5,805 bases of DNA from CAZTZY01 sp964617765. GTDB taxonomy: Bacteria > Pseudomonadota > Gammaproteobacteria > Pseudomonadales > DT-91. Shown here in pieces: positions 1 to 5,704 of the stretch. How positions within the stretch are numbered: the stretch's first letter is position 1; each line of letters starts with the position of its first letter. The notes beneath the pieces are model-generated. The model did not search any database. It worked only from the letters and a program-made list of their open reading frames with translations, and was not told the DNA's origin. A program made the translations under genes and the position numbers. The stretch is taken from contig CAZTZY010000132.1 of NCBI GenBank assembly GCA_964617765.1, positions 1 through 5,805 on the forward strand, read 5' to 3'.

Positions 1-73
1 TAGGGGAGGTGGCACGCAGTGCCGGAGGGGTCTGTTATTCTTACCCCTCTGTCGCTACGCGACATCTCCCCTA
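1..73. repeat. Imperfect 31-nt inverted repeat, each arm with its own hairpin
   Basis: Two 31-nt arms (1-31 and 43-73) are reverse complements at 24 of 31 positions and are separated by 11 nt (32-42). The outer parts, TAGGGGAG and AGGGGT, are identical in both. Each arm also folds on itself: GGCAC-GCA-GTGCC at 11-23, and TGTCGC-TAC-GCGACA at 49-63. Where the arms differ inside these hairpins, two pairs change together (G-C against T-A, and A-T against G-C), so the fold is kept. This looks like a structured dispersed repeat. The element may continue to the left of the window. No coding sequence is seen here. Confidence 0.75.
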
Positions 74-112
74 CTTGCGTAGGGGAGACTAATCCAAGTG
101 GCGCGACATCTC
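58..112. repeat. 11-bp direct repeat CGCGACATCTC
   Basis: CGCGACATCTC occurs at 58-68 and again at 102-112, 44 bp apart in the same orientation. The second copy leads into GC-rich sequence up to about 150 that contains a GTCGC (129-133) complementary to GCGAC (103-107). This suggests a second, more decayed copy of the repeat family found at the left edge. Confidence 0.5.
65..88. repeat. Perfect 9-bp inverted repeat in the same cluster
   Basis: TCTCCCCTA (65-73) and TAGGGGAGA (80-88) are exact reverse complements around a 6-nt loop, CTTGCG. The left arm is shared with the end of the 31-nt inverted repeat, so the three TAGGGGAG-type segments (1-8, 65-73 and 80-88) could pair in alternative ways. 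No T-run follows on either strand, so this is not a convincing intrinsic terminator. Confidence 0.7.
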
Positions 113-173
113 GGCTTTGGCTACCTGCGTCGCTCTACCTCCTGCATCCATACAGTCGTCCCCTAAGCAGGCC

Positions 174-186
174 TCACTTTAAGTGA
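174..186. repeat. Short palindrome TCACTT-T-AAGTGA
   Basis: TCACTT and AAGTGA form a perfect 6-bp dyad around a single T. It lies about 100 bp beyond the dehydrogenase stop codon, and no T-run follows on the minus strand. It could be an operator-type site or chance. The rest of 113-284 holds no gene that I can support. Confidence 0.3.
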
Positions 187-251
187 CTGCCTTTCTGTTA
201 TAGATAAAGATAGTGCATGGATGGCAATAGCGCACAAGGATTTAGTGAAAG

Positions 252-284
252 CGCACACAGAAAAAATAATCAGATTAAAAATTT
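252..284 (-). terminator. Possible weak terminator after the cstA-ybdD-SDR operon
   Basis: Directly after the TAG stop of the dehydrogenase, the minus strand is AT-rich and contains a small dyad, TAATCTGATTA, followed by a run of six T residues. The stem is only 4-5 bp of A-T pairs, too weak for a standard intrinsic terminator. The T-run and the position at the end of the operon are the only support. Termination could instead be Rho-dependent or lie in the repeat cluster further on. Confidence 0.2.
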
Positions 285-1295
285 CTAGCGCGCCATCAAC
301 CATTTCACCAGGCGGGTATTGGCAATCTTCAGTAACAGCTGTTGCCTGGCCAATAAACGGATGGGCCCAGCTTTCATCACCACATTGTATAATTGTTCAG
401 GCTTGTGCAATTCCGGCGCTTTCAGCTTTTTATCGATTTCATCGAGTGTCCATGGCGGATGGAACTCATGATTCTTGAATCCTAACAACTCATCGCCATT
501 GCGGTGGAACAGGCCGATATAGCCGCCTGCCGCCCAGAACAGCCTGCCGGTAATATCGGCAGCCGCATCAGAGGCGAGATAGGCATAAAACGCTGCCACA
601 TAAGAAGGGTCTGGCGGGTTCAACGATTGCTCCATCAAACTGGCATCCAGCAAGCCGCGCTGGTTCAGGTTTTTGATCAGCTCCTCATAATCATCACCAG
701 TGGATAGCCGCGTTTTGGCGCCAGGGCACACCGCATTCACGCGCACGCCATGTTCTTGTAAATCCATCGCCATCGCCCATGTCAGGCTGTTAGTGGCACC
801 CTTGCCTGCCGCATAACCGGTGCCGCCATACATACCGAGAAAGGCATGTGAGCTGGTATTGATAATCACACCGCTTTTTTGTTGAACCATCAAAGGCGCT
901 GCATGACGACAGGTATTAAACGTGCCATGCAAATGCACATCAATCAGTTGTTTCCAATCGGCATGGGGAATATCGAGAATATTGGAACCCTGCGGTTCGG
1001 CGATTCCGGCGCAGTTTATCAGCACATCAATGCCGCCAAACTGATCGACACAGGTTTTAATCAGCTCGCCAGCATAATCATAATCAGCCACAGAACCGCA
1101 ACTGGCAATCGCCGTACCATCTTTAGCCTTGATGGCCGCCAGGGTTTCTTCCAGCCCTTTTTCACCACGCGCATTAACCACCACGTTAGCGCCTTCTTCT
1201 GCCAGTTTGATGGCAACGGCCTGGCCAATACCCATACTGGAGCCAGTCACCACAACGCGTTTGCCTGCGAGTTTTTTAGCGGGCGTATTCAACAT
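285..1295 (-). CDS. SDR-family NAD(P)-dependent oxidoreductase, MFE-2 dehydrogenase-like
   Basis: This 336-residue protein is a classical short-chain dehydrogenase/reductase with a Rossmann fold and probably cytosolic. Visible motifs are the cofactor loop TGSSMGIG (17-24), NCAG (94-97), the catalytic Ser148, the YxxxK pair Tyr161/Lys165, and VNAVCPGA (186-193). Asn41-Ala-Arg43 after strand beta-2 lacks the acidic residue typical of strict NAD users, which suggests NADP. The usual catalytic Asn of NLxG is His121 (VHLHG), as I recall for peroxisomal multifunctional enzyme 2, and the C-terminal half (ITGRLFWAAGGYIG, then a W-T-L-D-E-I helix) also recalls that family. It is about 80 residues longer than a minimal SDR, with a basic, helical tail. 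ATG at 1295 is chosen over an upstream TTG at 1301. The start overlaps the end of ybdD by 7 nt, so it is probably translated from the cstA transcript. The substrate is unknown; a hydroxyacyl-CoA or steroid-like alcohol is only an inference. Confidence 0.9.
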   Translation of the reverse strand: MLNTPAKKLAGKRVVVTGSSMGIGQAVAIKLAEEGANVVVNARGEKGLEETLAAIKAKDGTAIASCGSVADYDYAGELIKTCVDQFGGIDVLINCAGIAEPQGSNILDIPHADWKQLIDVHLHGTFNTCRHAAPLMVQQKSGVIINTSSHAFLGMYGGTGYAAGKGATNSLTWAMAMDLQEHGVRVNAVCPGAKTRLSTGDDYEELIKNLNQRGLLDASLMEQSLNPPDPSYVAAFYAYLASDAAADITGRLFWAAGGYIGLFHRNGDELLGFKNHEFHPPWTLDEIDKKLKAPELHKPEQLYNVVMKAGPIRLLARQQLLLKIANTRLVKWLMAR

Positions 1296-1528
1296 GGGCA
1301 ACGCTTCACAGAGCCATCTTTACTGACGCCATAACGCGCATCCACACGTGCACGAAACCACTGATTTTCATCAAGAACATCAGCTTCAGGATGATGCGCC
1401 TGCATGTGTTTTACATATACCGCATAATCTCCCACACCCACCATTAGGCGCAGAGTTTGTGCCAATAATCGCCAAACCAGCGCAGCACGTTTATTGAATA
1501 GGGATAACAATGAGAAAAACCTGTTCAT
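1289..1528 (-). CDS. ybdD: YbdD/YjiX family small protein, CstA partner
   Basis: This 79-residue protein belongs to the small YbdD/YjiX family, which is almost always encoded directly after cstA or btsT. The recognisable core is GDYAVYVKHMQAHHPE (33-48), then RARVDARYG (59-67) and a Cys-containing tail, KRCPC (75-79). The Escherichia coli homologue is about 65 residues; the extra length here is a basic, hydrophobic N-terminus. Family members have been reported as needed for pyruvate uptake by the partner transporter. The start is ATG at 1528, overlapping the cstA TGA by one base (TGATG) and preceded by GAGGTG at a normal distance; a TTG one codon upstream is less likely. The one-base overlap implies translational coupling with the transporter. 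Its 3' end overlaps the dehydrogenase by 7 nt. Confidence 0.9.
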   Translation of the reverse strand: MNRFFSLLSLFNKRAALVWRLLAQTLRLMVGVGDYAVYVKHMQAHHPEADVLDENQWFRARVDARYGVSKDGSVKRCPC

Positions 1529-3567
1529 CAAACATTCACCTCACCCAGGGCCACATCATTATTTTGTGGATCATTCAGCGCCTTGCGAATCGCCGCTATC
1601 GCAAAACCTAACATCGCCACGACTACCAGCATGAAAAATGCTGCCATCACTGCATCTATGCGGTCATTCAAAATAACTGATTGCATTTGCGCCAGGTCTT
1701 TGGCAGGCGCCAATACCTCTCCGCGAGTCACCGCTTCTGAAAACTGTTTTGCATGAGCCAGAAAACCGATTTTCGGATTGTCACTGAACAGTTTTTGCCA
1801 ACCGGCAGACAAGGTAATCAGCAACACCCATGAAGCAGGCACTGCTGTCACCCAGGCAAAACGCACACGCCCCATCCTCACCAGTGCAACAGTTGCCAGA
1901 ATCAAGGCAATACCCGCCAGCATCTGGTTGGCAATGCCGAACAATGCCCATAGCGTATTGATACCTCCCAACGGATCCAGCACACCCTGGTAAAGAAAGT
2001 ATCCCCACGCCCCCACAACCAAAGCGGTAGCTAGCAAGTTAGCAAAATGGTTATTGGTGTTTTTCAGGGCAGGCACTGCTGTACCCAGTAAATCCTGCAT
2101 CAGGAAACGGCAAACACGGGTTCCCGCATCAAGTGTCGTCAGAATAAACAGCGCTTCAAATAAAATGGCAAAGTGATACCAGAACGCCATCATGCTGCTG
2201 CCGCCAATCGCCTGCGAAAGGATATGTGCCATACCCACGGCAAACGTCGGCGCGCCGCCGGTGCGCGATAAAATGCTGGCTTCGCCCATATCACTGGCAA
2301 TCTGATTCAGCATGTCGGGCGTTACCACAAAACCCCATTGTGCAATCGCTGCTGATGCACTTTCTACGGTAGTGCCAATCACTCCTGGGCCACTATTTAG
2401 CGCAAAATACACACCAGGCTCCAGCACACAGGCTGCTATCAGTGCCATGATCGCCACAAACGATTCCATCAACATCGCACCATAACCAATCGCGCGAATA
2501 TGCGTTTCATTTTCTAACATTTTTGGTGTAGTGCCAGAAGCCACCAGTGAATGGAACCCGGATACCGCACCACAGGCAATGGTGATAAACAGGAACGGGA
2601 ATAAAGAGCCCGCAAACACCGGGCCGGAACCATCAATAAATGTCGTCATGCTCGGCATCAATAACGGCGGATTTACAATAACAATGCCCACCGCCAAACC
2701 GACAATAGTGCCGATTTTCAAAAAGGTAGAAAGGTAATCCCTGGGTGCCAGCAACAGCCACACTGGCAACACTGAAGCAACAAAACCATAACCCATCAAC
2801 CACAAGGCCAATGTAGCTCCATCCATCGTGAACAAAACACTCCAGTAAGGATGCGCGGCAACATCCTTGCCATACACCAGCGCCAGCATCAATAACACAA
2901 AACCTATGGCGGAAACTTCACCCACCCGCCCAGGGCGAATAAAGCGCAAATACACACCCATAAACAAGGCAATCGGAATGGTTGCCGCCAGCGTAAACAC
3001 TCCCCATGGGCTGCCGACCAACGCTTTCACCACCACCATACCCAGTACGGCCAACAAGATAATCACAATCGCCAGAATACCGACCAAACCAACAAAACCT
3101 GCCGTTGGCCCCATTTCACGGCGAATCATGTCGCCCAATGAAGCACCGTCACGGCGCGTGGATAGAAAGAGAATAATCATGTCCTGCACCGCACCCGCCA
3201 GCACCACGCCCGCCAGAATCCATAAGGTTCCGGGCAAATAACCCATCTGCGCTGCCAGCACCGGGCCTACCAAAGGGCCAGCGCCAGCAATCGCGGCAAA
3301 GTGATGGCCAAACAAAACCCATTTATGGGTAGGCACATAATCGAGGCCATCACTCAGGCGATGAGCTGGTGTTGGGCGATTAGCATCCAGCTGCAAAACC
3401 CGGTCAACTACATAACGGCTGTAAAACCGGTAAGCAATCAGATAAACCGAAATGGCAGCCACCACCAGCCACAAGGCACTGATGGTTTCACCGCGATGCA
3501 GGGCCAATACCGCCAGACACGCCGCGCCGATCAGGGCAATCGCGCCCCAGAGAATATTCTGCTTCAT
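1528..3567 (-). CDS. cstA: Carbon starvation protein A family transporter (CstA/BtsT)
   Basis: This 679-residue polytopic inner-membrane protein belongs to the CstA family (peptide and pyruvate transporters; E. coli CstA and BtsT are about 700 residues). Many hydrophobic segments span the protein. Conserved family stretches include HKWVLFGHHFAAIAGAGPLVGP (81-102), GAVQDM (125-130), RRDGASLGDMIRREMG (138-153) and FHSLVASGTTPKM (338-350). A polar loop of about 60 residues precedes the last membrane segment near the C-terminus. Length and motifs indicate an intact gene. ATG at 3567 is preferred because AGGA lies 9 nt upstream; a TTG 24 nt further upstream would cover that site. It heads an operon with ybdD and an SDR gene. 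No btsSR-type two-component genes are in the window, so its control is unknown. Substrate choice between pyruvate and peptides cannot be settled from sequence alone. Confidence 0.95.
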   Translation of the reverse strand: MKQNILWGAIALIGAACLAVLALHRGETISALWLVVAAISVYLIAYRFYSRYVVDRVLQLDANRPTPAHRLSDGLDYVPTHKWVLFGHHFAAIAGAGPLVGPVLAAQMGYLPGTLWILAGVVLAGAVQDMIILFLSTRRDGASLGDMIRREMGPTAGFVGLVGILAIVIILLAVLGMVVVKALVGSPWGVFTLAATIPIALFMGVYLRFIRPGRVGEVSAIGFVLLMLALVYGKDVAAHPYWSVLFTMDGATLALWLMGYGFVASVLPVWLLLAPRDYLSTFLKIGTIVGLAVGIVIVNPPLLMPSMTTFIDGSGPVFAGSLFPFLFITIACGAVSGFHSLVASGTTPKMLENETHIRAIGYGAMLMESFVAIMALIAACVLEPGVYFALNSGPGVIGTTVESASAAIAQWGFVVTPDMLNQIASDMGEASILSRTGGAPTFAVGMAHILSQAIGGSSMMAFWYHFAILFEALFILTTLDAGTRVCRFLMQDLLGTAVPALKNTNNHFANLLATALVVGAWGYFLYQGVLDPLGGINTLWALFGIANQMLAGIALILATVALVRMGRVRFAWVTAVPASWVLLITLSAGWQKLFSDNPKIGFLAHAKQFSEAVTRGEVLAPAKDLAQMQSVILNDRIDAVMAAFFMLVVVAMLGFAIAAIRKALNDPQNNDVALGEVNV

Positions 3568-3576
3568 CAATGGATA

Positions 3577-3580
3577 TCCT
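3577..3580 (-). promoter_or_regulatory. Shine-Dalgarno site that fixes the cstA start
   Basis: AGGA on the minus strand lies 9 nt before the ATG at 3567. This favours that ATG over the in-frame TTG at 3591, which lies upstream of the site and has no comparable purine-rich sequence in front of it. Confidence 0.6.
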
Positions 3581-3605
3581 GTGTCATTCAAAAAAGAGTA
3601 AGGTC

Positions 3606-3611
3606 ATTCTA
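3606..3611 (-). promoter_or_regulatory. Candidate -10 element for cstA
   Basis: TAGAAT on the minus strand matches the sigma-70 -10 consensus at 5 of 6 positions and would give a leader of about 30 nt. The -35 at 17-bp spacing (TTTCCT, 3629-3634) is poor and falls in the loop of the neighbouring dyad, so an activator may be needed, or the call may be wrong. Confidence 0.3.
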
Positions 3612-3614
3612 TGT

Positions 3615-3646
3615 AATCCCGGGCATTTAGGAAATGCCCGGGGATT
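3615..3646. repeat. Strong 14-bp dyad between fic and cstA
   Basis: CCCGGGCATTT (3618-3628) pairs perfectly with AAATGCCCGGG (3632-3642) around a 3-nt loop, and a further AAT/ATT pairs if one G (3643) is bulged. On the minus strand it lies 49 nt beyond the fic stop and about 50 nt before the cstA start, just upstream of the candidate -10. No T-run follows directly (ATTACATAG), so it is not a textbook terminator. It could be the 3' end structure of the fic transcript, an operator for cstA, or both. Confidence 0.65.
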
Positions 3647-3694
3647 TACAGAGTGCGTGAGGTTGGATTTGATAAGGGTTTGAGGCCGGAACCT

Positions 3695-5152
3695 CTATTG
3701 ATCTACCCTGTTGATCCTTTCTTTCCACACCCTGAACTCACCCGGCGTTAACCGGTAACGCGCCAATATACCTTCGTGCAAACGGCGAATATCATCTAAC
3801 GCTATGGCTATAAATACTGCCCTATCTGCCGGCTCAATAGACAGCGCAGAATTTTCAACCATAGGCGTATATTGCGTTTGCCCGGCACGCACTACATCAC
3901 CCACAATCCGATGTAATTGCTGGCGATATTTAAAGCGCATTGGTTCTGGCTCTACCAGCGTTTTCTTTACTTGCATATAACGCTGTGTTGAACGCTCATA
4001 AGCCCACACAAAAACATCCCGCAATAAATCGACATTACGCAACTCATAAACCGCCAGCAACGCCTCAACATAGGCGCGCTCAGGCACTTCAATAAACGTC
4101 AACGGACACAGGTTATTTTTGATAAAGGCAATATTCGCACCTATTCGCGCCACCCGTTTATTGACATCTTCAAATGCCTGCAAATACGGAATATGCACAA
4201 GAATAAAAAATGCCTGCTCAAAGGGATCATTAATCAGCTGCGCTTTTTGCAACAACAGCGTAAAACAATCCTCAATCACTTGCGGCATTGCCGTTGGCAA
4301 ATACACCGTGCCACTGATTTGCACCTCTCGCAAACGCAAACGACCGCTCGCCGCAGGGTCGGGCATCAGGTTTTCCGACAGCAGTCCATGCAGATTCAAA
4401 AACGTATAACGATTAAAATCTGACTCACCTGCATATTCCACCAGCATTTCAATCGCCTGTTTATGATTCAGAATCATCTGGGTTTCCAGTGTATCCTTGC
4501 CAACAGCCGCCTGGCCATGACGAATCAAACGCTCGGTATCCAGCCGCGAATAGGTATTACCTTCCAGTTGGCTCGAAGCCCAGGATAAATCAATCAACAA
4601 ACGATCAAGAATATCACGCCCATAAGTACCCATCGGGCTTTCTGTCAGGCCAGTATCACCCAATCGCCGCAGCTGAGTACGGGTGTTTTCATCCAGATAA
4701 AACGTTTTGTTGGGCTTATACGCCTCAAGCCAGCTTCTCTCGTAAGATACCGGCACACGCGCCGCCAACGGCCGCCGTAACTGCGCAATAATATGACGAC
4801 TGGTATCCGACAACGGCATAAACGCCGTGTAATCATCACCGTTACCTTCCCTGATAGTGGCATAGGCATAATCATCACCTGTTTTTTCATAAGACATCAA
4901 TACAGACTGAACAGGTTGAACAGGCTGATACACCGTGGCACGCCCCTTGCCCACCCTTAGCAATTGGCCATTTTGCACCAAATCAGCCAACAGCCGCTGC
5001 AATGTACGGCGAGGAATGCACGGCAAGGCCGCATGTAAACCCTCAAGCCCGGCACCCTGTGGCGCACTGCCCGACACTTGCGCCAACACCTGAACAACCC
5101 ATTGCTGCCGTGCATCTGCCCGGTTTTCTGTTACCGATTTGATTGTATTCAT
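3695..5152 (-). CDS. Fic-domain protein with N-terminal winged helix and non-canonical active-site loop
   Basis: This 485-residue protein has, in order, a winged-helix DNA-binding domain (about 15-77, with the IPRRTLQRLLADLVQNGQL recognition region and a GKGRATVY wing), a linker (78-150), a Fic domain (about 180-390) and a helical C-terminal domain (395-485). The inhibitory helix motif [S/T]xxxE[G/N] is present as S193-SQL-E197-G198. The Fic loop is FEDVNKRVAR (327-336). It aligns with the canonical F-x-D/E-G-N-G-R-x-x-R, keeping Phe327, Asp329, Asn331, Arg333 and Arg336, but Val330 and Lys332 replace the glycines, and the position of the catalytic His is Gln325. A His occurs five residues earlier (His320). 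Canonical Fic enzymes AMPylate or otherwise modify target hydroxyls; whether this variant does is doubtful. The ATG at 5152 has GGTG 4 nt upstream and is the start that keeps the winged helix whole. Met86 would give a form lacking it. No partner antitoxin gene is adjacent. Autoregulation is inferred from the upstream boxes. Confidence 0.88.
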   Translation of the reverse strand: MNTIKSVTENRADARQQWVVQVLAQVSGSAPQGAGLEGLHAALPCIPRRTLQRLLADLVQNGQLLRVGKGRATVYQPVQPVQSVLMSYEKTGDDYAYATIREGNGDDYTAFMPLSDTSRHIIAQLRRPLAARVPVSYERSWLEAYKPNKTFYLDENTRTQLRRLGDTGLTESPMGTYGRDILDRLLIDLSWASSQLEGNTYSRLDTERLIRHGQAAVGKDTLETQMILNHKQAIEMLVEYAGESDFNRYTFLNLHGLLSENLMPDPAASGRLRLREVQISGTVYLPTAMPQVIEDCFTLLLQKAQLINDPFEQAFFILVHIPYLQAFEDVNKRVARIGANIAFIKNNLCPLTFIEVPERAYVEALLAVYELRNVDLLRDVFVWAYERSTQRYMQVKKTLVEPEPMRFKYRQQLHRIVGDVVRAGQTQYTPMVENSALSIEPADRAVFIAIALDDIRRLHEGILARYRLTPGEFRVWKERINRVDQ

Positions 5153-5169
5153 AAATCACCACAGGGTTT

Positions 5170-5256
5170 TCGCGCCCAAAATTCATATCGCGCCATATTA
5201 TTGGCGCAATTATGGGTTATTTTGGCGCGATTTAGCAAGTTATTTGGCGCGATTTA
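5170..5256. promoter_or_regulatory. Five-box operator-like array upstream of fic
   Basis: Five copies of a GGCGC-centred box flanked by A/T lie within 87 bp. Their cores are GCGCC at 5172-5176 and 5190-5194, and GGCGC at 5203-5207, 5224-5228 and 5246-5250. The last two are identical over 14 bp (TTTGGCGCGATTTA at 5221-5234 and 5243-5256). The three GGCGC copies are 21 and 22 bp apart, about two helical turns. The middle pair forms a GCGCCA/TGGCGC dyad with a 6-bp spacer. The array covers the predicted fic promoter and leader, as expected for a repressor site. The protein's own winged-helix domain is the obvious candidate binder. Confidence 0.6.
5209..5238 (-). promoter_or_regulatory. Candidate sigma-70 promoter for fic
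   Basis: On the minus strand, TTGCTA (5238-5233, 4 of 6 consensus positions) and CATAAT (5214-5209, 5 of 6) are separated by 18 bp. Transcription would start near 5202, giving a leader of about 50 nt. One operator-like box sits between the two hexamers and two more lie in the leader, which fits repression by promoter occlusion. The call rests on hexamer similarity only. Confidence 0.4.
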
Positions 5257-5279
5257 TGTTTTTATCAATCAGATACCTC

Positions 5280-5307
5280 GTAGAGACTCAGCACGCTACG
5301 TCTCTAC
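5280..5307. repeat. 28-bp palindrome with GTAGAGAC/GTCTCTAC ends
   Basis: GTAGAGAC (5280-5287) and GTCTCTAC (5300-5307) are perfect reverse complements. The inner AGC/GCT also pairs, with two mismatches between, so the unit is symmetrical over 28 bp. From memory it resembles dispersed intergenic palindromes with these same ends found in many bacterial genomes. It is therefore more likely a REP- or MITE-type remnant than part of either neighbouring gene. Confidence 0.6.
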
Positions 5308-5362
5308 CAAAGCGAATGGATGTTCTATTCAAGAGTTTTTGGGGGTGACCGCGAGTTAAGTT

Positions 5363-5388
5363 GAGCCTGCATTAATTAACTGCAGCTC
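5363..5388. repeat. Inverted repeat around TTAATTAA
   Basis: GAGCCTGCA (5363-5371) and TGCAGCTC (5381-5388) pair over 8 bp with one bulged C, around a 9-nt spacer containing the palindrome TTAATTAA. It lies downstream of the toxin gene, but no T-run follows on the minus strand, so termination is unproven. Confidence 0.45.
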
Positions 5389-5390
5389 AT

Positions 5391-5429
5391 GCTTTAGCCT
5401 GACTTGTCAGACTGAAGCGCGACCTACAC
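5391..5429. repeat. REP-like palindromic unit downstream of the toxin gene
   Basis: GCTTTAG-C-CTGAC (5391-5403) pairs with GTCAG-A-CTGAAGC (5406-5418) with one mismatch and one T-G wobble around a TT centre. The extension GCGACCTACAC makes the right part resemble a decayed form of the widespread REP-type unit TGTAGGTCGGGCTTCAGCCCGAC (recalled, not searched; shown here only as a family comparison). It may stabilise the 3' end of the toxin transcript, or be a dispersed repeat with no local role. Confidence 0.5.
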
Positions 5430-5443
5430 CATATAAGTACGGG

Positions 5444-5704
5444 CTATTCGTAATGCGTCCATAAACGCAATACCTTGATGGTGTGTGCATTTTCCAGAAC
5501 CTGATACACAAGACGATGCTGGATATTAATCCTTCGGGAATAGGCACCACTCAAATCCCCCACCAGTTTTTCATAAGGCGGCGGTGTTTGGTAAGGATTA
5601 CCCTGAATAATGTTAAGTAACTCTTTTGCTTTATCCTTTAGCCCAGCAGTAGCCAGTTTTTTAGCATCTTTCTGGGCTTGCTTCGTATAGACAATGTTCC
5701 ACAT
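5444..5704 (-). CDS. yoeB: YoeB-family toxin, ribosome-dependent mRNA interferase
   Basis: This 86-residue protein matches the Txe/YoeB family of RelE-fold toxins (E. coli YoeB has 84 residues), which cut mRNA in the ribosomal A site. The conserved stretch from PYEKL through LSGAYSRRI and HRLVYQV to the C-terminal THYE is plain. By alignment with E. coli YoeB the active-site residues are Glu45, Arg64, His84 and Tyr85, all present, so the toxin appears intact. The start is ATG at 5704, sharing one base with the antitoxin stop (TAATG). An in-frame TTG two codons upstream is less likely. AAGGA within the end of the antitoxin gene can serve as ribosome binding site, although at a long spacing (12 nt). 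The overlap implies translational coupling. Control is probably by the antitoxin-toxin complex at a promoter outside the window. Confidence 0.95.
   Translation of the reverse strand: MWNIVYTKQAQKDAKKLATAGLKDKAKELLNIIQGNPYQTPPPYEKLVGDLSGAYSRRINIQHRLVYQVLENAHTIKVLRLWTHYE

Noticed and set aside
229..257. Direct repeat AGCGCACA, 21 bp apart
   Set aside because: Two 8-bp copies beyond the end of an operon, with no gene to control, can arise by chance.
221..478. Plus-strand reading frame of 85 codons
   Set aside because: It lies mostly opposite the dehydrogenase gene, has no recognisable motif and no ribosome binding site, and reads as a shadow of that gene.
1295..1301. TTG codon as start of the dehydrogenase
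   Set aside because: An ATG two codons later fits the family's N-terminus and needs only a 7-nt overlap; TTG starts are rarer. The same reasoning was used for ybdD, yoeB and cstA.
3301..3630. Plus-strand reading frame reaching into the fic-cstA gap
   Set aside because: It is opposite the conserved N-terminal part of cstA, and its protein resembles no known family.
3615..3646. CsrA-type leader hairpin for cstA
   Set aside because: On the cstA strand the loop reads CCT rather than the GGA that CsrA recognises; the AGG/GGA sequence is on the other strand.
5170..5256. CRISPR array or plasmid-type iterons
   Set aside because: The boxes are short, in mixed orientation and only 13-22 bp apart, with no spacers of uniform length and no replication or cas gene nearby.
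5078..5359. Two overlapping plus-strand frames upstream of fic
   Set aside because: They run through the operator-like boxes and a palindrome in the non-coding spacer and have low-complexity, unfamiliar products; no start signal supports them.
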